In this document: piece after piece, positions 38,251-51,500 of the stretch
Layout: the number at the start of each line of letters is the position of its first letter
Position numbering within the stretch: position 1 is the stretch's first letter
Source: Bolinopsis microptera
Taxonomy: Eukaryota; Ctenophora; Tentaculata; Lobata; Bolinopsidae
Assembly (NCBI RefSeq): GCF_026151205.1
Contig: NC_087077.1
Span: forward strand, 17,778,475-17,842,474
Length of the DNA stretch: 64,000 bases
Reading direction: 5' to 3'
Made by a program: the position numbers and the translations under genes
The notes under the pieces: model-generated
The model's database searches: none
The model's input: the letters and a program-made list of their open reading frames with translations, nothing else
Told to the model about the DNA's origin: nothing

Positions 38251-41200
38251 TTAAAAGCTACCGGTTAGACCCACAGACTGCCTGTTATCAAATACTAAGT
38301 AAAGCTTATTCCCGACTTTAAGCCTAGTTAATCCAGGTAGAGCTTCTTTAACCATTTCAGCAAACTTTGTGACGTGATTTGAGATCAGTCCTGAAGGATC
38401 TAAAGGATCAAGTAAAGCGGCACGCACGCTGTCATTGTACATAGTCTCCAGTTCAGCAACCAAGTACAGTCCAGGAGATACTTCCTCTTGGTTCAAAATA
38501 TAGTCTGTGACAGTGTGAAGAGCAGATGTCTTTATAATAGATTCCTCTGTGTTGTCGTGAGCAGAAGAATGCCTCTGGCGTTTTAGAGCTTTAGAGGGAG
38601 GTTGCTCAGGGTTGAACAGTTTTTGTTTGAGATTCTCTATTCTGTTGTTATTGTAACGAGTTTTGCACGATTTATGAAACTTCGCGTTGTTCGAAATAAA
38701 AGCATGTGCCAAATTAGCATCTTTGATGACCTCAGTTCCATAATGATGCAGTGGCTCATCCCCCTGATACAAATCAAAGCGGTTCGTACTCATCCAGATC
38801 ATATTCTTAGCTAGCATTTCAAATGTTGGATCTGTCCCGCAAACAAGTTTTACGGACTTGCCTTCACCCTCCTGTAAAGTTTAATTTTGAACCACCAAAA
38901 TCAATATAATGGTTATGTATTATATGTAAACTGTTGGAGATAAATATTCAACATAACTGTCAGTCGCTTTTAAAAATAGCAGATAATGAAAGTTAAAGTC
39001 TAGATAAGGAATATAATGATACCTTGTCATCTTGACATATGAAACAGCGACTCCAATCGACAACAAAAGCGTCTGTCTGACTAGACTGACTCGAACCAAA
39101 AGATTGTGATTTCCAAAGCTTTAGGGATCTACTCGATTCAATACTCGTAGTTGAGAATGTTGGTCTCTCACAAATTTCGTGCTCAGAAGGTTGTTCTGCT
39201 TTCATCCACAAACTTTTTTCCAATTGAGACAAAGATGTAGTGATCTGTTTAAAATATAATGTTGGAATCCAAATTTCACGTCAGAAATACAAGTGTTAAT
39301 CTAGCGTTACACAAATGTATTGAACTCAATGTAGCGTATACTCATTACATTAGGAAACTAGGTAATTTTTCGGTGGACAGTTAGGCGACACTTACGGCAA
39401 GGTTAAGGCACAGTTAAGGCACTTAAGAGTTAAATGTGGCTTTAGTGTCCACCGATGACCGATAGATTACCTTACATTATTACATATTATATCGAAAATA
39501 CGGCTGTAGTACAATATATTATGTATCATACCTAAAATGGAATAGAAATCTTTGTTTCATGATTATATGAGGACGATCACCAAGATCTGTGATGAAGCTA
39601 AGCTTTTAAGAGCAAATGTGCACTACCATAGGCCATCCAACCAGTGCAGTATTAGTACCTGCTGATATTTCTGCTTTATAGTACCAAGGCATTCTAGACA
39701 GATGCATACAGTCCGCTTTGGGAGATTAAGCTGGGGTCTAATTGACCTCAGCATTTCCAAATAAGTTTTAGCTGAAGTGCACAATCTCTCATCTTCAGTG
39801 TGGAAATAAACAATATCTCCGCGACCATTCGCTATTTGTAACTTGTCACAGATGCAACATTCTGAAACAAAAGATACTGTTACGATTTTGGTTATTCAAA
39901 CAAAATGAAAAGATGGGGGCACTTCTTTTGTATTGACGGGACTGTTACAAATATGTTAATTTTGGCAAGAGTTGCCATGTTTGAACAATAATTGGAACAT
40001 TCGAGAGCAAAGTCTTTAAGAATCTCATTTTAAAGTTCATGCAGTGTTTATGAAAGATAATATACGATAAGATACACCTGTGAAAAAATAATCTTAACAA
40101 GCAACTACTATGTGCTGACTTTGCTTTCCTAAATATCAACCCGGTAAATCATTAATACAAACTTTTATTTTTAATTTAATTTCGATGCTTATTGTCTATA
40201 ATAGTAATACAGACTATAGCCATTAAAATAACAGTCCGAAAATTTACTCACTTGTTTTCTCCAATAGAGTATTAAAGTAGACAGACAAGATATTCGTAAC
40301 TTCAGATGGACTTCGATTCACTAGATCTGAAAATTGAAATGGTATTGCAATATTCTTTGTGGTCTATAAAATAAGTCTTTGTCCTGAGCTGTGGGCAAGT
40401 TTATTTGATATGATATCATGAATAGGTCATTTTTCACAGCAAAGACCAACAATAATACGGTTGGCAAAATCAAAAGTTGCTACCTTTATGTCCAGAAGAC
40501 TCCATGTCTCGATCCAATATTTTCCTCTCTTCTTTTGTCAAATTGCTCATCATCCATGGTACCAACTTTTTCCCCTTTCTCTTGGCATGTGCGACCTTGA
40601 CAATCATGCCCTGCACGTCACCAAAACCTGCATAAATAATAAAGACATTATGCTTGACAAAAATTCGACAAATCAATATTGATTACATAATTCATTATCA
40701 CTGATTTTATTAAGTTCATTATTTGGAGTTGACTGCGAGAATTAGAACATTAGCATTAGATATTTTGAAATAAAATCGGCCTATATAACAGTGCTTATCT
40801 CAGGAAGATTTACCCATTACATAATAATTACATAAAATAACATTTTAACATAATTACATGATCATCTGTACTCTATATCTGATAAATGATCAAATTTGAA
40901 CTGTTATTAAAATTTTTATTTCATTTCCAAATTCCTAATATTCTAATTCTTACGTTCGACTCCAGAAAAAAAACTTGGTAAAATTAAAATGAGTTTAACA
41001 TACGACTGTCCATGTCCCTTATTCCTTTTAGATCATCATGAAAAATATTAAAATTATCAATTTTATTCAAACCTAAACTCAAATCTAATTTCGATATTTT
41101 TGTAGAGATTCTGTTTTTACAATCACTTTACTTTGAATTTGTATGAATATTATGAAAACCTGCAAATTTCACAAGTTGTACAATGTGATGTCTGTAAGAT

Positions 41201-41589
41201 GCCATCTTCTCATCGTTATTCATTTCTGTCCAAGCTGATGATTAGTTCATATTATAATACAGTACATTATAGTAGTCTAATTGTCATTGGAAAAGTGAAT
41301 CTCAAGTAAACTCGTTGATCGCAAAATGATGGATGATTTTCTTGATAAAATATAAGGTCAAATAATTCCTTTTATCAACTCATAGAAACAGAAAAATGGA
41401 TAACTACCCTTGTTCGTCACTGTGTTCTGAAGTTGCTGTCGATTCAAACTATCGTTTATTTCAAAAGCAACACTCGAATCAAATAGAGACAGAATTTCAT
41501 CGTAACTTTTTGCTTTTACCATACTTTTACGCTCCCTTGCATATGTTTCTAGTACCTTTTTGGCAAGATCCGAATTCATCTCGGTCACT
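38251..41589 (-). CDS. Unrecognised Cys-rich protein, six exons seen, 5' end uncertain
   Basis: Exons 41589-41408, 40627-40484, 40326-40252, 39861-39659, 39244-39023 and 38871-38251 keep frame at every join and end at TAA (38251-38253). If the ATG at 41579 is used the product is about 479 aa; an earlier exon may exist, because an acceptor precedes 41589. Exon 39861-39659 encodes a ZAD-like cluster: CCICDKLQ at its start and CICLECLGTI at its end, two paired-cysteine knuckles about 50 residues apart. A later CFICQDD and a FISNNAKFHKSCKTRYNN stretch follow. The pairing of C-x2-C, a region of charged helices and a KFHKSC-type motif recalls poorly characterised, lineage-expanded invertebrate proteins often linked to mobile elements. 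I do not recognise a named family and assign no function. Zinc binding is inferred only from cysteine spacing. Confidence 0.72.
39360..39472. repeat. Foldback element (MITE-like) in an intron
   Basis: AGGTAATTTTTCGGTGGACA at the left pairs with the reverse complement of TGTCCACCGATGACCGATAG at the right, followed by ATTACCT. The interior has tandem GTTAAGGCAC-like words. It lies between exons 39861-39659 and 39244-39023 of the Cys-rich gene. No clear target duplication. Confidence 0.5.
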
Positions 41590-42840
41590 CTGGAAGATTA
41601 GAACATCATATTATCTGATATAGTCAAGCCTGGCTCTATAACATGAAGACTTTGTTGTAACTTGCATTAAAAGCATTAATATAAATATATTATGTCACAC
41701 CACACAATACATTATAATAAAGTCCCAACATACAAAATATCGACTGTATATTAATAATACAGATCTAATACATTACACCATACTTTTATTTATTATACAA
41801 CAAAAAATAACCCAAAAATTAGAAAATCAAATCTGGAAGTAGAAATCTTCCAGTATAAGCAACCATACAAAATAAATAGGAAATCTCAACAAGAACAGAC
41901 ACCAAACAATATAATTAACAACTATCTCAATGCCATACAAAACTGAAGGAGCAGTAATCCCATGGCAACAATAATAGTCAGGACACTATCAACTACAAGT
42001 TGATGAAGCACACCACATCACAAGCAACATGTTATCATTGAGGGCACATAAGAACCAATGTAACAAGAATTCCTTAAATCTAGAAGACATGGCCTGATTT
42101 AATGTGTAATCAGTAACGGCCTACACCTATATTAGGTTCTTCCAGGCGAAAGCTTTACTGTAATCAATGACATTGCATGCAGTAAGTACCTAGCTTAGCT
42201 TTTACTTATCTAAAAATGGCTTGACTGTAAATACACTCAAAGAGGCATTCGAACCTCTGTATCTACAATTCTCAAAAACAAGGGATTGCCCAGACCAATA
42301 TGACCTGAGTCTACGTCTGCAGCCCCCCTTCTATGATTATTAATGGTCATACCATCCAGGCTTGACAGAAGAAGCTTCTTAATCTAATTAAATGGATTTT
42401 ACACTCGCTGCTTCCGATTCGACTTCTACTGAGCGGGATCTCATCGGCCAGGGGTTTGAAAAACAAATATCGCAGCAGAGGTCGCACCATACATTTTACA
42501 CATTTTAAACAAACCATGTACATATTTCAGTTTCTCTAATTCCGTCACATCTTACTATACATTTATAACAGTGTAATCGTAAAGGATCAATTAAACCAAT
42601 TTAGTATCAACAAACCACGATAAACTATGTAGAAGATAAGAAGTATGTCACAAATAGAGCCGACTTTAGAGGATAAAGCATATGATAAAAACGATAGGAA
42701 ATAGTATGAATGGGTACTCCACATCAATGAGAATGCATGTAAACATAGTTAATATTCAAATTACACATCAAAAAGATAACCAAATAGAGTGAAAATGAGT
42801 TTTGAAATAAAACAATAACATTAAAAACTACTAATGTATT
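41590..42840. other. Upstream of the Cys-rich gene; nothing recognised
   Basis: AT-rich sequence without a convincing exon, tandem repeat or RNA gene. It may contain the missing 5' exon or promoter of the Cys-rich gene. Confidence 0.4.
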
Positions 42841-44150
42841 CGTGTGAAAATATTACAGTATTTGCTTTCGCGCTCGATTTTAATACTACGGTGTAAATTT
42901 TCGAAAAAATTTGCGGCGCTCCTAAAATGTTGTCATACGTTGTATGACCCACCGCGCACGAAGTGCGCGGCTCCCCTCGTATCGTCAGGACTAAAATGTT
43001 GGTTCCATTTAAAATTAATTTGTTGGTCAGAATTATAAATAATATATTTAAATTAGTTGTTATTACAAGACATATTGTAGTGCGATAAGTTACTTTGACC
43101 ATTGTTAATGATCTGGCCCGGCGCGCGCTACTTAGCTTCGTAGCTCGTGCCGTCGGGCGAGAAGAAAGCGTTGACAAAGCGTTGACATACGTTGCATGCC
43201 ACTTTTCTTCGCGAAACATGTATCAAAGAAAGCGGCGCGCGCTACTTCGAAGAAATTTAGACGAGTAACATCCGTCAATGCGTTACTGTGCCGCGCCGCG
43301 CACTCAATGAGGCGACAAATCGGCGAAATGCGGTATTGTGCTGCGCCGAGCTGAGATGAATTAACATCGTCAATTAAAATAGACATATGGAACAAATTCA
43401 AAATATAGCACCTACGTACTTCACATAGCCATGTGCCTACGCGTACTGCGTGACGCGCTTCGGCGGTCGCGCGCTATTGCAAGTGAGAGGGCTCTGGTTA
43501 GAGCAACCTAAGTACCAAAAATACAGTGCGCGCAAAGAGCCTAAATTTTGACAATCTTTTTGAATTTTTACCCGAAAAAAAGTTTTGGGATTTGTTTTAT
43601 TTTTATATTATCTTGTGCGGTTGTGTTTCAGTTATCTTCTGCATGCAACTTTTTCTGACATGCTAACAAAGTTAACTTGCTCAAAATATCAAAAAACATG
43701 GTTTTTGGCCTATTTTTGGCTCCAAAATCAGTGTATCGGTGTGCTGGTTCACATAGCCATGTTTGATTCACGGTGTCAATCCACAATCCTTCGCATCTCG
43801 CCAATTTGCATAAAATCGCCGATACCTGGTTGCGAGAAGCATTATTTGATATGCGCGCGCGGCCCAGTAGTGCATCGCGCAGGGAGGTAGGAGGCGAGGA
43901 TGTTTTGCGATACAAGACTTATAATTTCGGCGGAAAATGTATGAAGTTTTACCAAGCACCAAGAGGCCGAGACGCGCGCAGGGTTGAAACTCGAGTCGAC
44001 GGTGCATGCTCACGGTCTTGGAACAAATATTTTCACCCGTTAAGACGCGCGCAGATTGCGACTCTTCAACAGTCTTGTTTGGAACAAATATTTTACGAGT
44101 CACAGTATCACCCGTTAAGCAAAATTAGTATATACATGAATATATGAGCC
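42841..44150. other. CpG-rich block of unknown nature
   Basis: This ~1.3-kb block is much richer in CG than its surroundings (many CGCGC words, GGCGCGCGCTACTT twice near 43120 and 43235, and the palindromic CCGCGCACGAAGTGCGCGG near 42950). Open frames up to 132 codons occur on both strands, but they overlap each other and show no recognisable motif. It could be a CpG island, an undescribed repeat or a recently inserted segment. Confidence 0.4.
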
Positions 44151-45286
44151 ATAAATTAGTTTCAGCACTCAACTCAGACAATTTCTTGATACACGTTCGT
44201 CCTCTGCGCGCGAAAAAGAAGTATACAATGTGTAATTGTATCAACCATGAACCAATTTCCATAGAAGTATATACTTCATGTTTACCAGTACCACTACCAG
44301 CAAGCTCCTGCTGATCGATCCACGGGCGTCTGTAGTCTGAGCTGCAAATTATAAACCAACAAGGAACAATTTATGGCAGATTTATAATCCATGACCATTA
44401 TTTGTTATTTAGCTTCTAGTTCTACACCAGTGATCAGAAACGGCTTCCAATTTTTTAATTTAAGTATTCGTTTCTGACGTAAAATCCACTTCAAAGTGCC
44501 AATGCAACCACATTTAAGAAGGAAACTTATGACTTAGTATTTATAGTTTTAAGTGCCTCGTGATCGTGGAGATATGATTCAAACACTCATGAATAGTGTA
44601 GTCAACCTGATAGCTCAATAGCTAGCAGCTAGCTATCCAGTGGATTGTAGACTTTTATTAGTCTCAGTGAAAGATCAAAACGAGAAACGTTATTAAGGGC
44701 GAATTTTCAAGTGCATGACAACAGCAGCAAACAAGGTGATAACTTGTAGCATTTAACACCGTAAACCATTAATTATACATAAACAAAAAGAGTATATAAA
44801 TTTATCAAATCTTAAAATCAGAATTATCATATGAAATAAATTATGAAACGGAAAGTGAACTAAAATACTGATAGCACGATTTTTAAGCTTTAGTGAACTG
44901 AAATACTTAAACCAGTATTTCCATTTTTAAGCTTTAGATACAGTGCTTACGAGCAAACGCAAAGCTATTAAAACTTAAACGTCGATGTTTTAGAAAAGAG
45001 AAAAGCACGACCATTCGTTTTCCTACCAATGGGCTGATTTTATAATAAAGCAACGCCCGCCTAGCAACACCCGCCAAAATAGTCTAAATCTAGCCGCTCC
45101 AAAAATCAACAACAATACTGTTCAAACATTCTATAGAATTACAAATCGTTTTTAACACATTAAAATCTATCAAAAATCATTAGCCTGCAACTAAATTGTT
45201 CACAGTTATATCAATGAGTTGAACCATGTTTGTATCCTTTGAGCTCTGTACACCTGACATTAGCTGTGGCTAATATCTGTGATCAC

Positions 45287-45314
45287 TTTCACTTTCGGTT
45301 TCACTTTCGTTTTC
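45287..45314 (-). promoter_or_regulatory. Five-fold GAAANN array (IRF/ISRE-like)
   Basis: TTTC occurs at 45287, 45293, 45299, 45305 and 45311, that is, GAAA with an exact 6-bp period five times on the minus strand. Interferon-regulatory-factor sites are GAAANNGAAA; five in register would be a strong composite site. It lies just past the 3' end of the G-alpha gene and upstream of the Cys-rich gene. Its function is inferred from the motif only. Confidence 0.45.
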
Positions 45315-45559
45315 ACAAGTGTCCTATATAACGATTGTCCTACTTTGATACACGAGGAGACTATATCGAATATAATGAATGGCCCCTGTTTTAGTTAAAA
45401 ACAAGAGTACGCCGTACGAAGTAGCAACAAACCAGCGAACAAACTGCACCAGCGATACAACATCATGATCATATCTCTCTTGCAAACGGCTATATTTCAT
45501 CATCAACTATCATCCATTGAATTCCTTCTTCGGTAAATGAAAAATTACATTTAAATAAT

Positions 45560-48500
45560 CTACTGCAACATGAGTTGTCGTAGATTGTTCTGTAATATGG
45601 TATCCTTGACAGCTGCGAAAACGTATTTTATATTTTCTGTGTCTGTGGCCGTCGTGAAATGGTGAAAGAGCGCTCGGTCGCGGTTTCGGCGCACGTTGTC
45701 GAACATGTCGAGCAGGAAACATTGAACGTCCTTGATGTCCATAGGGTCCCCGCCAAAGTGAGGAAAATACCGCTTAAAGTCAGAATGTGGCAACTTTTCC
45801 CTCAACAGATCAGTTTTGTTAAGAAAGAGAATGATTGAAACGTCTTTGAAGCATTTGTTGTTTACGATGGTGTCGAAGATATTGCAGCTTTCCTCCAAGC
45901 GGGGCGTTCTCTTGTCCTCAACTATTACCTGAACAAAGACAGCTCGGTGAAAAGGCAGTGAGATTATACTGATTTTTGATATGCAGTCCAGTTAAAAAAA
46001 ATAAGACATCATACTTGCATTTATTGTACTCAGAACTTTTGAAGTAGAGCATACAATTATCTTTACTATATTTCAGATAAGCCTAATTTTGACAGACCTG
46101 ATCGTAGGCAGATGATGCTACGAGAAATAATACTGAAGTTACACTCTGGTCGAAACATTTGAACCATTTGTGTCGCTGTAGTCGCTGTCCTCCGACGTCC
46201 ACCATATGAAACGGCACGCCTGGTAAACAGATCATGTAATCACCAAATTTTCAATAGAATTTATTAAAGTTAAAATGAACGATAAAATAAACCTAACATA
46301 AACCTGTTAAAATTTTGATTCTCATACAACCGGGCGCTTTATTTTTTAAATAGCAGAGTAATGAACAGGTATAACTCTTCCGTTTTCTGACAAAAATGCT
46401 TAAAGACCACTCATAAATTTGAGGTTTTCAAGCACTTTGACACATTTAAGGCAACAAGTGTGGTATTTTAAGCCGTTTCAAAAGGGGGTTTCTGAGAGCC
46501 TGCGATCTAATCGTTTCTGAAGAATTCGGAATTTCACAAATGGTCTTGAAGCAAATTTGTCAGAAAACGGCAGAATTGTTGTTCAGATTTAAACGCAGTA
46601 GATAAATTAAATTGAATACGAGATTTCCGGGTTTTGTCGCTACTTGGCAAGAAGGATAAGATTTCAAGTCAAGCACGAATTAGAAAATATAACTGCAGTG
46701 TAACTTTAAGTCAAAGTGAATCGTTTTTTCAAAGAAATACCGAATATAAGTTAAGACGATTTTATTTTTTAACACACCTTTGATTTCGTACACCTCCTCC
46801 CTTATTCCGGTCGTTTTCTTTCTCAATCGTAACAAATCTTGTTGATTAGGTTGCTTCGTCTGAAACAAATTTGGTTAATTCAGTGTCGGTTATGAGGAAG
46901 ACTCACATCAAGAACACTCCTTATCTGTAACGAGGCTCACATATCACTAAGTTAGTGTAAAAGTGATTACGGAGGGCGAGGGGGAGCTGGAGAGAGAATG
47001 GCGAGGGGTATATAATGGCCAAAATCTGTCTAACTTTATATGTGAATCATCCCAAAAAACATAATAACTGATGACAATTGAGACACTAACTCAATTAGGA
47101 AGAACACATTATATTGAGCATTTGTATATTACTGACAGTTATACATACATTAACTTTTAGTACGCGTTGACAATCAGGCCTTCGTAATGAGTTGGCACAA
47201 AATGTAGAGGGGAACGGAAAACTTGGACAGGATCCAATTGGATAACAACTAAACAGAAAACTATATATATGGCCGTGTTTCTTGAAATAGAAGCTAATGA
47301 CATTAATGTTTGTGACAGGATAGTACATTAAACTACTGTGTACAGGTAGCGTGACGGTTACCGAATCTAATCCTTCTCGCAAGACGAAATCCGATCTTAT
47401 TACGAATTACTCTCTGCTCCGTGCAGATCCAAATTAACGAAGTGATGATAAAGGGATACAGCATGACAATAAGTTGAGTGATGGTAGACGAAAGCTCAAA
47501 TAATGATCACCAATAATTAACTTTCTCAGCTCTAACATTTAGGAGACATGACAAAATAAATCCCGCCTGTTGAACCATTAATAATTATCAATAATAATGA
47601 TCAACAGAGGACATAATCCAAGTGACTTAGCAGATATACCTTTATAAAATCGTTCCCAAATGTTGAATTAATATCAAAGCGACCAAGTCACTGTTGACAT
47701 AATAATCAAAAGAATCTATCATCATCTATGAACACAAATAAATGCTTGCAATCCTTGGGAAAAACTGTAACATCAGATATATTGGAGATCACCAGATCGA
47801 TGGCGCGCGCAATCCACTAAAAACTAACAGCAAAAACTCGCAACGAGAACGTAGCAAAATTTTGCTAGTCGCGAAGTAGTCATTGCGGAAATGTCCCACA
47901 GTGAAAGCGACCGGATATGCCTCCTGGATCACTGCGTATTGTATTGTTAAGGTACGCCACTCATTTGTAATGAATGGAAATTATATATCGCTTAGCATCA
48001 CAACAAAGGATAGTTGCAAATTTCATGTTGGCGCTGGTACAAAACTAGCACTTCCGTCTTCCACGCCTGACCAGAAAATAACTCTGCTAACCTTTATTAT
48101 GTTTTTATAAGTTCGTAATCACTGCTGGAAGTTGGAACTATGCCAGATTTTATTGAGTCACGGAATCCTCAATTAGAACTACATAGGTCAGATTTCAGGA
48201 ATCACAACAAACACGGAGTGCTGTGTCTGGAAACCTAAGTGTGGCCTCAATTATCACCAACTCATCGCCCTTTACACAACTCAAGTCTAGCAAGATTAAT
48301 CCAAGTAAAGTTAAAGTAGATAACTTACTCAGATTAGATAACTTACTTAAAAGCATACGTATTTCTGTTTTTAAGCGCATTAATCTTCACTCAATCAGTC
48401 AGTAAACTGTACACTTGATATCCTGTACACTGTACAGTGAAGTAGCACTCACTAGTACATACCAAAGAATGTGCTGTAATAGACGCTAATGGACAGCATT

Positions 48501-51500
48501 TTTTCTTTACTGCAGAAGAAAGTACTGCTTAACTCTCAAGATATTTAAATATTTTATATTGGAAGCACATGGATTTTGAGGGGGCGGCAGCATGTGCAAT
48601 TAACCACTGCAACATATTGTGACGTAGTCATTTTAAAGCAGAATCGTTTAAATATAGTCAATTGTTTCAATGAGTCACGTCTTAAACGAAATAGATTTGC
48701 AGATCTGCTGCTTAAACGAAAAGGGTGGTAATGAATTTTTTGTAATTTGTCCATGAAAGACCGAAAGAGCTAAATTAACTAAAATTCTCGACGTCACCAG
48801 CAAGTCAAAGAAAAGATATTTTAACACCCCTGCTACTGTATAATAATATCCATGGCATCCATGTTTAGAGAGAGAGAGAAATTCTCATACAATGAATGTG
48901 TTTGTGAATAACGAAACCTAACATGTTGTCATATACTACTTACCTATTTTAAACATACGGGGTTTACGAAAATACTGGCTTCCAGTTTTCGGTACATTGT
49001 GAGATAATGGAAACCCGATACTTGTAAATTTAAACGTACACAATACAGTAAATGTAAATCTGTCTTTGAATATCTTACTTTTGAGATTTGAATGTCGTAT
49101 TTTTGATAAGGGATTTCCTTATCAACAGATTATAAATAAACAATTATTACCTTACTTTTTACAAGTTATTAACAATCTATGGGGGTGGGGGTGCAGGAGG
49201 GTATAGTGGGGTGTAGAAGGGGGAAAGAGGGGTGGGGAGAGAGGGGTGGGGAGAGAGGGGTGGGGAGAGAGGGGTGGGAGAGAGGGGGTGGGGAGAGAGG
49301 GGGTGTGGAGAGAGGGGTGGGGAGAGGGCCGGGGTGGGGAGAGAGGGGTGGGAGAGAGGGGTGGGAGAGAGGGGTGTGGAGAGAGGGAGTGTGGGGAGAG
49401 GGGTGGGGAGAGGGGGGGTGGAGAGAGGGGTGGGGAGAAGGCCGAGGGGTGGGGAGAGAGGGGTGGGAGGAGAGGGGTGGGGAGAGAGGGGCGGGCAGAG
49501 GGGCGGGCAGAGAGGGGTGGGAGAGAGAGGGGTGGGGAGAGAGGGGTGGGGAGAGAGGGGCGGGCAGAGGGGCGGGCAGAGAGGGGTGGGAGAGAGAGGG
49601 GTGGGGAGAGAGGGGTGGGAGAGAGAGGGGTGGGGAGAGAGGGGTGGGGAGAGAGGGGGTGGGGAGAGAGGGGTGGGAGAGAGGGGTGGGGACTGGGGAG
49701 AGAGGGGTGGGGAGAGGGCCATGGGGTTGGGGGGTTCAACACCATTGGCGGGTAGCTCCAGTGTGTGAAAGAATCGAACAGGTATGACACATATTGGAGC
49801 CAACTGAGAGTTGATTGTGCTGTACATTATTACATGTGACAACTTATAAAGCAAGCGTACAAGATAACAGGCTCACTTTGATGTATGAGATACAATAGAA
49901 ATCATTGTAATGTAGTTAAAAGAGCCATCTCCAGATGATTATGATAATTTTTATACCCTTTGAGTAACCTAAAAACAGAAAAATAGCATTATTTGAATAC
50001 TGACATAGGACATTATAGGACAAGCGCTCATGAACTGCCCCGATATCTTTACTGAAGCCTATTTTGATATCATTTAATCCTCCAAATACCGTGTTTATTT
50101 TAAGAATGTTATTAATTTTCGGTTAAGGGAGACTTGCCACGTGGGCAAAAGTTCATACTTTTGAGTTTCATTAAATTTTGTATTAACTTTATTGACAGTT
50201 TACTTCAACAGGATCAGGAGGATAATTTAAATGAAAACACTCATTAAGTTCACAAGAGCAATTTACATCTAAATATTTTGTTTGTAAAATTGGGTAAATT
50301 TTTGGGCCTTGGTTGATTAGAATTTCAAACTTTCAACTGACTCATCCTCTGCTTTCCCCATATCTACACATTTTTTAATGATATCATATAATTGAGGCAT
50401 CGAACAACTGAGGTGACTCCAATTAAAATATCGTTGAACGGCTCGAGCTATAAAGAACTATTAATAAACCCACCAAATTATCCCTTATAACGCAGAAAGG
50501 TTAATATTGCCCCGCAATACCGTTGGAAGCACTACAGTATTTAATAGATACTGCTACTGCCATATAAACTGTAGCTTGATGGAGCTGATTGCTACTGCTA
50601 TATAAACTGTAGCTTGATGGAGCTGATTGCTACTGCCATATAAACTGTAGCTTGATGGAGCTGATTGCTACTGCAATATAAACTGTAGCTTGATGGAACT
50701 GATTGCTACTGCCATATAAACTGTAGCTTGATGGAGCTGATTGCTACTGCCATATAAACTGTAGCTTGATGGAGCTGATTGCTACTGCCATATAAACTGT
50801 AGCTTGATGGAGCTGATTGCTACTGCAATATAAACTGTAGCTTGATGGAGCTGATTGCTACTGCTATATAAACTGTAGCTTGATGGAGCTGATTGCTACT
50901 GCTATATAAACTGTAGCTTGATGGAGCTGATTGCTACTGCCATATAAACTGTAGCTTGATGGAGCTGATTGCTACTGCCATATAAACTGTAGCTTGATGG
51001 AGCTGATTGCTACTGCCATATAAACTGTAGCTTGATGGAGCTGATTGCTACTGCCATATAAACTGTAGCTTGATGAAGCTGATTGCTACTGCCATATAAA
51101 CTGTAGCTTGATAAAGCTGATTGCTACTGCAATATAAACTGTAGCTTGATGGAGCTGATTGCTACTGCTATATAAACTGTAGCTTGATGGAGCTGATTGC
51201 TACTGCCATATAAACTGTAGCTTGATGAAGCTGATTGCTACTGCAATATAAACTGTAGCTTGATGGAGCTGATTGCTACTGCTATATAAACTGTAGCTTG
51301 ATGGAGCTGATTGCTACTGCAATATAAACTGTAGCTTGATGGAGCTGATTGCTACTGCCATATAAACTGTAGCTTGATGGAGCTGATTGCTACTGCCATA
51401 TAAACTGTAGCTTGATGGAGCTGATTGCTACTGCAATATAAACTGTAGCTTGATGGAGCTAATTGATACTGCCATATAAACTGTAGCTTGATGGAGCTGA

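Noticed and set aside
42821-44147. Frames of 89-132 codons on both strands in the CpG-rich block
   Set aside because: Mutually overlapping, with no splice context or recognisable domain; expected from stop-poor CG-rich sequence.
44282-44345. Possible exon on the minus strand (acceptor TTTGCAG, donor ACTG|GTAAAC)
   Set aside because: No frame of it joins in phase to the exon starting at 41589, and I recognise no family.
49152-49854. Long Pro/Leu/Ser-rich and Gly/Glu/Arg-rich frames (169-225 codons)
   Set aside because: All arise from the GGGGAGAGA repeat; several overlap on both strands.
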